Shown here: piece by piece, positions 34,196-45,700 of the stretch
Position numbering within the stretch: the stretch's first letter is position 1
Layout of the letters: the number at the start of each line of letters is the position of its first letter
Origin: Dipteris shenzhenensis
Lineage: Eukaryota > Polypodiophyta > Polypodiopsida > Gleicheniales
DNA length: 64,000 nt
Direction: 5' to 3' (one strand)
Assembly (NCBI GenBank): GCA_047967505.1
Contig: CM106539.1
Made by a program: the position numbers and the translations under genes
Notes under the pieces: generated by a model
Told to the model about the DNA's origin: nothing
Databases searched by the model: none
The model's input: the letters and a program-made list of their open reading frames with translations, nothing else

Positions 34196-34769
34196 CCTTA
34201 TTGGAAACATTTAAAATTAACTTATCTTTGGGATCCAATAAATATGCTTAAAAAATAACTAAAAGCCTACGAAGGCATATGATTGGTGATAAAGACACTA
34301 TCAAAGCCCACAAAAAATGCAACAAGATAGGAATGAAGAGGATCTACTAGCCAAGAGTATCCAATGGTATCATGGTCTTACCAAAGATGCCATGGGTGTT
34401 CACTAGAATAGAGAAAATATATGTGAAAAATGTTATGGCATTCCCACTGATTGAGACTTTGGATGGACCATGACACCCCCATATTTCCAGTTGGCGTGAG
34501 CTAGATCTCTATATTTTGGAGTCTTCCTTATCGGAAACATTTAAAATTAACTTATCTTTGGGATCCAATGCATATGCTAAAAAAATAACTAAAAGCCTAT
34601 GGAGGCATATGATTGGTGATAAAGACACTATTAAAGCCCACAAAAAATGCAACAAGATGGAAATGAAGAGGATCTACTAGCAAATAGTATCCAATGGCAT
34701 GGTGGTGTTACCAAAGATGCCATGGGTGTTCACTAGAATAGAGAAAAGATATGTGAAAAATGTTATGGC
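34196..34769 (+). repeat. Direct repeat pair of 244 bp, 330 bp apart
   Basis: 34196-34439 and 34526-34769 are near-identical copies beginning CCTTATYGGAAACATTT and ending AAAAATGTTATGGC. The offset is exactly 330 bp from end to end, so there is no net indel. The 86-bp spacer is unrelated. No coding potential or LTR-like ends. Confidence 0.9.
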
Positions 34770-34969
34770 CAGGCTAAAAATCCCATAAGATACATACACT
34801 CATTGAATAATGCCTTTACAATGGTAGATGGAAAAATTAGTAGTATCAAGCCACGTGATTGGCATAATCTATTGTAGGTTTTAGTATTTATCATACCATA
34901 TGCTTTCATTTAAATTGATATCAGGGTATGAGCATATAATATTATCCATATAGAGGGCATTAGGCACGT

Positions 34970-35250
34970 CGCATTAGCTAATACATATCTTGTATACCTA
35001 CATAGCCTACAATGCTTATGAAACATCACAGCAAGCTAATCATATCAATCGGCTGCTTACTCCTATACTAATCCTACTCCCTTTCTAGTACATATCTTGT
35101 ATACCTACATAACCACAATGTTTATCAAAGAGCATAGCGAGTTAGTAATCGCAATCTTATATAGCTACGTAGCCTATGATGCTTGTCAAAGAGCAGTGTG
35201 AGTTAGTAATTGCAATCAATCACTTACTCCTATACTCATCCTACTCCCTT
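34970..35250 (+). repeat. Diverged tandem repeats
   Basis: Blocks sharing TACATATCTTGTATACCTACATA, CAATGCTTATCAAAGAGCA-like and ACTCCTATACT-ATCCTACTCCCTTTC recur three times with unit lengths of about 75-110 bp. Divergence is high. Confidence 0.6.
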
Positions 35251-35499
35251 TCAAAAAATGGGGAATCGACTACGTTGGAACCATTGCTCTGACATCTCCA
35301 TCAAGAAAGAAGTATACCTTGGTAGAAACTTTGTGAAATGGTTGGAAGCAGTGGCCACTACTAAGAGTGATGGAACTAACTCCTCCATTGTCTCCTCAAA
35401 ATTTTGAATGCAGCAAGATGGGCTGGCCTCTGTGAATACAATAATGTATAGTGGTCTAGCAACAATGGGTAATACTAAGTTGTACAAATATTCTCTTTG

Positions 35500-36020
35500 C
35501 AACTTTTGCTCAACGAGCCTCATAACCACTCCGAAATGGTTGAGTGGTTATCCTCCCCGGATGTAGTCTTTTGGGCTCTAAGGCTCTCAACAATTGTTGA
35601 GTTGTTATCTCTTTTATTCAACTTTTGCTCCATGAGGCTCTTAGTAATTGCTGAGTTGGTAGTTTCTATAAACTATCCTTGGATGTAGATGTAACCTCTT
35701 TTGTTCAATTTTTGCTTGATAAGGCTTTCAGCAATTGTCAAGTTGTTGTAAATTATCTTTGTTTCTCGTTGGTATAATCTCTTTTAAGTTTCAACTTTAA
35801 TATAAATAATACTATTTATCGCAATCATTGGTTGGTAGTGGTTGTTGCTGGTTGTAGTTATTGCATGAGCATTTGGTGCACAAGGAAATACATTTTCCTT
35901 GGTTTTAGGATTAACTACAAGCAGTACTAAACTAGTTCCAGGAACCAGTGCGGTGGTTAATAGGAAACACATTTTCCTTGGTTTAGGATTTAACAGCAAC
36001 CTGCACTAAAATAGAACTGA
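35500..36020 (+). repeat. Two families of imperfect tandem repeats
   Basis: 35506-35745 holds three units of AGGCTCT-CAATTGTTGAGTTG followed by a TCAACTTTTGCT block. 35881-36015 holds a two-copy repeat built on ACATTTTCCTTGG and CACTAAA. No gene is recognised. Confidence 0.55.
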
Positions 36021-36236
36021 ATTCATGAAGGCCATTTTCGCCATGGATTCCATATTACTGGCCTCCTTACCCTAGCACATGGTGGAGAGAAAAACATTTG
36101 AACTTTTTGGCCTACCCCTAAGGAGGGCTTAGTTTCGATTCCTCTTTTTCCAAAGAGAAAATCAGCGTCTTCTATTTGCGAAATCAAGGCTGCCAACTCC
36201 CGCTTATTCAGCACCCACTTGCTATTTTCTTCCCTC

Positions 36237-36305
36237 CATCTCTCTCTCTCTCTCTCTCTCTCCCCCCCCTCCCCCCCCCTCTCTCTCTCTCACACACACA
36301 CACAC
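36237..36305. repeat. (TC)n-(C)n-(TC)n-(AC)n compound microsatellite
   Basis: CT repeats, C runs with single T breaks, CT repeats and then CA repeats. No coding content. Confidence 0.9.
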
Positions 36306-36605
36306 CTTTCAATTCATCATCTCAGCCAAGCCTTATGAATGATTTATTGTTTCTATACCCATCATATTTCCTCACGTGCTAAGACCCTAAGGATAGGTGT
36401 AGGTGATAGATGCTCATCAAGATATTCAAGACCCAAGTCGTAGAACAATGTGCAAAGTGAAGACCCAAGATTTGTAGAACAATTCAAGACCCAAGACGTT
36501 CACACACGTACGTAAGTCGGAATTTTTCGTGCTCGGGCCGAGTTTGTCTACAAGATTGTGCACATTTGAAATACCCAGAAATTCACACATACGTACTAGT
36601 CCGTA

Positions 36606-36665
36606 TGCTGCTTGTGAGAAAAGGAGGGGTGAGAAGCCCAAAAGCTCTTTTCCTCACAAGCAGCA
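36606..36665. other. Long hairpin upstream of PAI
   Basis: TGCTGCTTGTGAGAAAAG (36606-36623) and CTTTTCCTCACAAGCAGCA (36647-36665) are reverse complements with a single one-base bulge and a 23-base loop. It lies 74 bases before the proposed PAI start codon, so it may be part of the 5' untranslated region. Confidence 0.8.
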
Positions 36666-36738
36666 CACCGAGGAGTGCTGTTGTAACTTCCAAAATTGTT
36701 CTTTCTCAGCATCGATCACCTTACCTTACCTTTACGCC

Positions 36739-39700
36739 ATGCTAAGCGTTTATGAGCTCAATCCACCTCTGTTCTGGCCCAGTAAGTGATTCTGCTGCTG
36801 CTATCATTAGCGAGAGGAAAATTTAGGCGTGGTTTGCTTGATTACAGTCTAGACTTCCGAAATCGAGGTTCTTCGGCATGTGCATGTGCGTGCAGTCCTT
36901 AATCTATCCTTTCATATGCTGGCTTTTTATATAAGTCTCGTCTCCTCGGGCCCTGCCTCAACCATTTTGGCAACATCCTCGCAGTGGGTGATGCTTGCAC
37001 GAGCCATTACGCTCTACTGCTTTCAAGACTAGACGCAACATGCTAACACGTCTAGAAAACACATTGTTATTTATTTTTTCCAATCCACTGCAGTCGAAGT
37101 CTCAGGCTTGGTGTCAAAGAAGAGGGCCGGGTCTGCTGGGATGCCCTATCCCCCATCTTAAACAATAGCACCCCTATCCCCCATCTTAAACAATAGCACC
37201 TCAGTACATTTTTGTATTTGGGAACTGTACAGATTGAATAGGGGGATGGTCGCATTTTCCCTACTTAACTTTTATTAAAAAAAGTCTTAAGTTCTGTGTT
37301 ATTCGCAGTCACAAAAGGGAGAGTGGGAGATTTTATGTCATGGAAACAAAGGCAGACTATGCAAGAGAAGAACATATTTACTCTTTGGGGAAATGGAAAG
37401 TGGATGCTTCGTACCTCCAAGTAATTGGCTAATTCACATACACAAAATTTTTATTGACGTCTTCATCCGTAGCACTTCATTCTCCTTTCACGATCACACA
37501 TTATTTCAGTGATGTAATCTTTATTAATGTTATTTCAGAAAAGGGGAATGCCAAAATTTGGAGTATTCTCTGCAGCATGACAATTTCAGAATATTGCACT
37601 TGCATATATCAAGGCAAATGAAAGCTGGAAGGGTGAAAAGACCCAAGGCCACTAGTGCCCTCCATGATGCAACATGCGATGATTTAGTTAATGTGCCTTT
37701 GGTTAAGGTTTGTGGAGTCACAAATGTCAGAGATGCCATCATGGCAGCAGAAGCAGGTGCTAAGTATGTTGGGATGATTTTATGGCCAAAGTCAAGGAGA
37801 TCGATATCCTTGGATGTTGCTAAGGAAATTGCTCATGCAGTTAGAGAGCACCAAGCAGAACCTGTAGGTGTCTTTGTTGATGAGAATGCGGATACAATTG
37901 TGAAATGCTGTAAAGAAGCAGACATTCTCATTGCTCAGGTAAGTTTTCTGAATGGTTTGCGATCCTAATGATACGCAAAAGAAAATATCTGGATTGATAA
38001 TGATTTAAAATGTAAAAGCTTTGAATGATTGTGTCAGGTACCAATGCCCTAAGAGGTTTGTAAAGGAAATTTGTTTTGAGCTGTCTAAACTGGTTTGAGT
38101 TTCTCTATGAAAGCATTGCTTGAGATGTAATGATTTTAGAAAATTTCGTACATCAAAGGAAAGGTACATATATTTATCTACCATATGACAATCATATGCT
38201 GCCAATGCTCATTGGATATGTGCATTCAAGTGTTCTAACTGTCGCAATGAGAAGCGGCATCAGAGGTTCCCTCCCTGTTTGAAACTATGAGCTCTACCTT
38301 TACCTGCATTCGGTGGCTGCAGAGCCACCAGGCATCTGCTCTCAGGGCCTTCATATAGGTGCTGCTCCCAACCTGGTTTGTCCTTTGGGTTGGGCTAGCC
38401 CCCACATGAAGACATTTGTATAAATGGATGCTCAAGTGTGTTTGCATGTGTTATGCATGTGTGTGAGCATCTGTTTATACTATGGTCTACACCCATGGTT
38501 GGGGGCTGATGATGTTATAATAGCTAATCATGACATTGAAACTGCACTGTTTGTTGTAGATGAATTTGGGTATGTTTCTGGATTCATCTAGATAAATATG
38601 GGTTGGACTAGTGCCGATGTACTTTACCTGACCAGGTTGGCCATGGTTAATTGGTTCCCCTCCAACTAGGAAGTTGATCGGACAGACCTTAGGAATAACT
38701 TTTCTGGGGCTTGCCCCTTAGGAGTCCCTCTTGAGCACAGTGCCAATTTCCCACTAACGGTCTTGATAGAGAATGAAAGAAACCAGCAAGGCCTCTAGAT
38801 CTGGCTGGCCATGCAAGCCAGTACTGGTCTGTCGTGGAATGCTTCATCCCATGGCCATCGGGGTGGCTTTGCAGAAGGGCCAGGGCAGCAACCAGTCCAC
38901 ATAGTGCTGCAGGATGGCACATGGACACCCACACAGGCTGCCACATCAGCTCATATGCAGTGGCTGCTATGTAAGCCAGCTGCCACTTCAGCAGTCAGCA
39001 TAGCAATCAGGCCACATCAGCAGTCCAGCAGCCTATAAAAGGCCCCCAGCCCCTTATTCTACAGCATCAGCTTAAGCAGTTTCAACAAGCCTTCAGTCTA
39101 GATAAGCAAGTAGCCCCATAGTCTTGAAGAGGAATAGGAGAGGAGGAGCACTCACAAGGAGGCCCATGCCATCACCTCTAGATAGAAGTTGCACCGAGTA
39201 TTTCATGCCTTCACCCTCACTGTTCTGTACATGGATGCTAATCCTCAGATTAGTAGACTTAATCTAGCAGGTTATGGATCCCTGGGATTAAGGGAAGTAG
39301 ACTAACGTCGGTCTCTACAAATCCAGCAGGGTGAGGGGGCCGTGGGATTAAGGGAAGCAGGCTAACTTGGATCTAGTGGATTTAGGCAATACCAAAGGGG
39401 TTAGGGGGCCCTGGGATTAGGAGAAGTAGGCTAACGTGGATCCAAATTTAAGCAATTGCAAAGGGCCAATTGGCTAAATATAACCAAGAATGCTTTCCAT
39501 GAAGCGGTATGCGCTTCATATAAGGGTGACCAAGGCTATTGTGAGTTCATTCAGTGTGCACACACCACTGGATGATCTGGTTTGGATAGACTCCTGCCAT
39601 CTATATGGTGGATCATGAGATGTTGTGCTGAAGGTTCCTTGGGGAACAGATGGTATGGGACCCCAGAGCTCTAGGCATGGACTTGTGGGAGTCTAATCTC

Positions 39701-42700
39701 TAGCCCACATGCTCTGGGATGGCTGGGAGATGAGTTGCCTACTGATTATCTTTTTGTTTTGTTGATTGGTGTCTTGGACTGTGTTTAGGGTCAGATCTCA
39801 TAGGGGACTCTACAATTGGTATCAGAGCAGCCCTCAAACACGAAGAATCGTTGCATGGTTTGCAAGCATGAGGTGCCAGGTATGTGTTTCATATATTGAA
39901 GGTGCTTTTGCGAGTTGCTGTTGTGTGTTGAGTTAGAAGCTGCTTCAATTCATGGAGCAGTTGAGTTTGAGGTAGTGTGTGTGCAAACGCCAAGTGGTGA
40001 TTGGACCTGCAGGGGGGGATGCATCAAATTACTTGTGCATTGTGTTGGAGAGTGATTTGTTTTGTTGGTCTGTTTGTTACCAGAGAGAATCATTGCTGTA
40101 ATAGATCGTTAAATAAGAATAGCTTTCAAGGGCAGCAACTGGCTAGAAGAAGAAGGTGCTGGTCCAGAAGCGGATAGCGTTGAAGACGAAGAAGAAGAGG
40201 TGGTGATAAAAAAAGACACCAAAGTTGACGAGGAGCTCAAGAAGCTTCTAAAAGAAATGGGCATCAGAGGCAGCACAAAAAAGGGAGAGGCCTGGTGCCA
40301 CAGGTACAAAACCAATGGTCACACAGTGAATGAGTGTCGGTTGGGCACGAATTACAACATCTGCAAACCAGTTGGGGCACACGACAGAGGTCTACTGATT
40401 TAACAAGCATAAACGAAAATCAGATGTCCACCAAGTGGAGCCAGAGGTGAGAAGACCCTATCAAGGGGAAAGAACGAAGAGCAACAAAAACCGCATGCTC
40501 CTTCTGTGTGGCAAAGAGGGCCACTGAAAGAGCGAATGCCAGTTTGGAAGACGCAACTTGACATGCTACCAAGATGACGTATTTGAAGTGGGTCCTACCA
40601 AGCTTGATTCAGTACCAAATTCCCCACATTCCAGATATGAAAGCCATTCAGCAGTGATAACGAATGAATCCCAACTATGCCGAATTGGTGAAGGCGGAGA
40701 TCTACCAATTGCTCAAGGCAGGGTTCATCTGCCAAGTTGATCGAAGCGATTGATTGTTTCTAATCATTATCGTACCGAAGAAGAATTGCAAGTTGCGAGT
40801 CTATGTCGACCACAGAAAGCTAAACAAGCATACCATCAAGGACCCATTCCAATTACTGTTCACGGACACCATCCTAGACAAGGTAGTAGGGCACGAGATG
40901 TATTCGTTCATGGACGGATAGAGTGGGTACACTTGGATAACACTGGCCAAAAAGACTAGGAAAAGACCACCTTCATCACCCAATGAGGGGCATACTCAAG
41001 CAAAGTGATGCCATTCAGATTGAAGAAGGCACTGGTGACATTTCAGCACGTATGGTGAAAAGTTTGCAAGAGTACATCGATAAATTTCTCGCAATATTAT
41101 GGATGATTTCTCAATCTACAACACAAAGCGAACACACTCGGAATGCTTGCAAATGTGTTTGAGAAATGTAAGGAGATGAGAATTTGCCTCAATTCATACA
41201 AGTGTGTTTTCTTAGGGGGGTGTTGTTGGGATGCACGATCTCCGCTGGAGGCATCATGACTGAAAAATCCAAGATAGATGCCATACAAACGATGAAAGAG
41301 CTGAACAACATTAAGTATGCTCGTTTGTGGGATTGCTTCTACCGACGCTTCATCAAGAGGTTCACAGAGTTGCCAAACCACGTCATCAGCTGACAAGAGT
41401 AGATATGAAGTGAGAATGGAGCAAAAAGTGAAGCAAAGTATTCCAAGTCCCCAGGCAATGGCGATCAAGGCACCAATCCTCTGAAAGCCCGACTTGAATT
41501 TGATATTCCACATGAATGTTGCTACATTGAGGATGGGGATTGGGTCCATCTTAGCTTAGCTTGGATTTTCCAATCTATTACGTGATGAACTATCCAACGA
41601 TGAATCGGGAAGTCATGGGGATGGTGTACAATGGCACTACCTTCGAGGCAACCGTCTTTTACGTGGATCATAAAGGGATGTCGTACTTTATCAACAAGAA
41701 GCCACAATTAATCTGGTGGATACCATTGATCCAAGAATTCAACTTCAAGATCATTCGCAAGCCAAGTTCATAACACTGTGAGCCGAGTACGTGTCTTGCA
41801 TTGAAGATAAGAAATTGAGTGAAGGGATCAATGACAATCTTCTCAATGCTATCCTTTTCGTGGTGTTGATGTACAAAGACAAGCATGAAGAGATCATCTG
41901 GTGTCTCTTGACGGTGACAGTCCCCAAAGATGCAAGCATGGACAAATGGAGTAGGATTTCAATGAAATCCTACTCATAGGCAGCTTCTTGTATAGAAAAG
42001 GGGGACGAGAATGCCATTTGCCGAGTTAGGTATCCCATTGAGATTGTGTCCGACCAAGGGGTTCACTTCATCAATTTGGTCATCGATGTGATGATGAAAG
42101 AATTCCTCATTCCGCACAAGAGATCAACGACATAGTATCCATGTGCGAATGGTCAGGCCAAAGCTACGAACAAATGTTCTGAAGATGATCTTCCACAAGA
42201 TGGTGAATGGGCACTAAAACGATGGGGTCACAAGCTCAGGCAACACTCTGGGCCTACCAAACAACATTCAAGGTCACAACGATGCACACCCAAGTCCATT
42301 TGCATTTGGTCTCGAAACAGTCGTACCAATGGAATCTCTTGTGCCAAGCCTAAGGGTGGTTGCACAACACAAAATGGCCAAGAAGAAGCCATGGCGAAGA
42401 GACTGGACAAATTGTTCAGAATTGACAAAGTCAGGTTGAGGGCATTCTGGATGAAAGGCGCAATCCAGCTAAAGAGGAAAACATGGCACGACCGCCACGT
42501 CAAGGAACAAGTCCTCAAAGGTGGCATGTTCGTACCACTGCACAATGCTCCATTGGGATTGATGAAGCAAAATCAAAGGACCATATCGAATCAAAAGTGC
42601 TTTGACCATGGTACTGTCACACTGGAAGACCTAGAAGGTAATGAATTGCTGAAGCGAATCAACGGGATTGATGAAGCAAAATCTACATGACCATATCGAA

Positions 42701-45700
42701 TTAAAAGTGCTTTGACAATGGGACCGTCATAACGAATTGCAGCTGTAGTTCGTGTAGGCGAAATTGGCTGAGGAAGTCTCGGAGTGCCGAATTGTGGGCA
42801 TCTGATCCAGAGAAGTCGTTACATGTCAAATTGGGATTAATGGCTAGATCATGCAGAATCATGATTAGGCATAGACTTAAAAAAAATACGTCCTCAAATG
42901 TCTGCGATTTCGTGTGGGAGTGCCTAATCATGGAAAGGAGGGGGATAAACTGACCATCAACAAACTGTTGGCGAGGCAAGCCCTGGAAGTCTGCATATAT
43001 AAACCCCACAAGCCGAGCAATAGCTTCCTCCACAACCCTCAAACACCATCCTGCACTCTCTAGCCTCCCACCCAGAACTGACATGACTACAAGCCAGCCA
43101 TTGAAGCATGAGGGTGTGAGGGCCGGAGGGCTTGCGCCGAAGAAGCGGAAGTCAGAAAAGCTGAGCTAAACCCACCTGCAGTTTGCCAATGGCCGACAAT
43201 GTCACTTAACTGGCTACAATTCACCAGGATCAATGGACTCCACGAGCTATCTAGAGTGGAGCATTCAATGGAAGCCTCATTATCTAGGTCATTGAGTCCT
43301 ACAATAGCCAAACGAAGATGTTCTGCACAAAGAGGCACACGGTACCACTTAGTGACAACGAAGTCACGCGAGTCGTCAAGCTCTCGAAGATTGACGATGA
43401 CACACCCGACCCTATAGCAATCGATTGTGATGCCTTGTTTAACAATGATGCATGGCTGCAAGGACGAGGCTATGTGACCAGCAATGCGAAAGATGCAGAC
43501 ATGAATACATTCTTCCGGTTTTCATTGGAACAAATTCAATTGAAGACACTTGCCATGGATGCTCGTCTAGAAGGCATTGGGAGGAGCACAAGTAAATTGG
43601 GCGAAGCTCATGGCTTCACAAATCGACGACTAGGTGACGAAGACCAATTGGGATGGTAGAAGGTAGGACAAGGTAGGCCTACCTCTGTTTGCTTGCAAGA
43701 AGCACAAAGGAGCTCAAGAGCCCCAATCGTCACCCCCACCCGCGAATGGATTGGATGACCTGCTCGGGTGATGCCGAAAAGGAATCGACAAACGAACGAC
43801 GATCCCACCTGTCGAACCAAGGCCAGAGAAGTAGCAACAAGCACCGCCAGCACCACAAGCACGTCTAGCGGCACAACAGCCCTCACTGCCAAGCCGTAAA
43901 GACAAGAAAGGGAATTGCCTAAAGTAGAACGAGCAAATCAAGCTGCAAGAGAAGGTCATCAGAGCGGCATCTTGAAACCAAATACTGACCAACAATTCTA
44001 CCAACTGAGCATGAGTGGTTCCCCTATGAAGTGTCGATGACTCTCCTTCTCCCCAACTTCACACATCAACATGGGCAACTTGGTTGAGCTGAATCAATAT
44101 AGCAACATGTACACATTGAAGGTTCGCCACGCAATAAAACATGGTGTGCTACATTGTTGGAACTTCCTACCTCCTAGAGCTACAACTACCGATCTCAAAG
44201 GCTCGAGGAGGATAGCGAATCGCTCAGGTTGCAAGCAATAAAACATGGTGTGCTACATTGTTGGAACTTCCTACCTCCTAGAGCTACAACTACTGATCTC
44301 AAAGGCTCGAGGAGGATGACAAATTACTCTGTGCAACTTGTGTGCCCTTTGAAGAGGACCAAATGTCATGGAAAGCCGAAACAACGAAGGCCATTGAGTA
44401 GAGAGTCGCCGCCATCCATGAGGCTGATGATGCGAAGAGGGAGATAGGGGTAGTGCACGAGGAGGTCAAGAAGCTAAAGCATCAGAACCGGCACTGAAAG
44501 ACCCTAGCAAAGGATGCCTAGTGAAAGAAAACATTGAGTTGAAAACACGTCTTGGCATCCTGAAGGCGCAATGTGTCAAGGCCAAGGACAAGGTTTCCAT
44601 ATGAAAGCAAAGCTGATTGAGGTGCATGCTAGACTCGAAAGAGAAGGAAAGGGGGGGGGGACAGTCGAGACAAAATAGGTGGTCAAAGCCGAGGAAGATT
44701 GAGCAACATCAGAGAACAAAGGGATGAAGAGAGCTGAGCTACCAAGGAAGAGATGAATCAAGCGGCCAAGTAAGCAAAGAAGCAAGTGGCCAGCGAAGAA
44801 GCGAATCAAGGGATCAAGGAAGCAAAGAAGCAAGTGGCCAGTTAAGCAAAGAAGCAAGTGGCCAGCGAAGAAACAAATCAAGGGATCAAGGAAGCAAAGA
44901 AGCAAGTGTGCCAACAATGAATTTTGTGATCAGCCAAGCAAACAGCCTGTAGGTGTCCACTTACCTGCATCAGCCATTGATGCTCCAGGTAGCCTTAACA
45001 TTCTCAATCAATTAGCAGGCCGTACAAGTGTTCTGGCTCCCGGGCATGAAGGTGTAGAGGGGCTGGAATTCTGCGCAATCTGTAGGCTATGGGAGAAGGC
45101 AATTTGGCCAAACTAATAGCGGGAGAGCAAGCTTTTAGTAAAGCCCTGCTTTTCCAAAAGCTCACCCTCCAAAAAACGAGGGGTAGCACTTTTTTAAGCC
45201 TCTAGCCCCCCCTGAAAAGCAACTGGCCTAGATTGCGATCTAGCCCTATTCTGTTGCGCACCTTCCTTTGCTCCCCTTCTACCTGCCATCACAACCCTTG
45301 AGCAGCGAGCCGACATGCGGGATCCCCTTGGTTCACCCCAACTCTACGCTCTCTCCTGACTCCCTTCTGACGCCTCCTCACTACTTCCTCCTAACTACAC
45401 CTCTCTCCCTCTCTCTCAACCTGTCACTTCTTGCAACGAAATCACCCTGCACTCTCTCTCTCTCTCTTTCTCCTTTCTTCTATCCCAATCTAATACCACT
45501 TCCCTTAATCGATGAACCAGCAGACACTTGCAGGGTTTGAGCACGAATTTCGAAATTAGGGCATACCTCGAGAAAAGATCGTCCAAAATTCTCGCAACAG
45601 AAGTTCCTACCTCAGGAGTTGGCTCTGATACCAACTGACACGACCCCAGCACTCCTGAAACCTCTGATCTGCAAGCAAACACAAGAACACACCAACGTGA

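Larger units (their letters stand above)
42994..45110 (+). pseudogene. Decayed region with TATA box and coiled-coil-like repeats
   Basis: CATATATAAAC (42994-43004) precedes an ATG at 43083 that opens a 28-codon frame ending in a basic PKKRKSEK before a stop. Shifted frames continue to 43659 (ITKSRESSS-type, then FRFSLEQIQLKTLAMDARLEGIG). From 44380 to 44915 the plus strand has Lys/Glu/Ala-rich pieces (HEADDAKREIGVVHEEVKKL) typical of coiled coils. A duplicated 104-bp block occurs at 44131-44323. I cannot name the family; it may be a second retroelement gag or a host pseudogene. Confidence 0.35.

Noticed and set aside
35535-35600. Possible tRNA (GGTTGAGTGGTTATCC stretch)
   Set aside because: It resembles a tRNA D-arm, but no acceptor stem or T-arm can be folded around it, and it sits in an imperfect tandem repeat.
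42701-43084. 127-codon minus-strand open frame
   Set aside because: No family motif, antisense to a TATA-leader-ATG arrangement on the plus strand, and no splice or promoter support.
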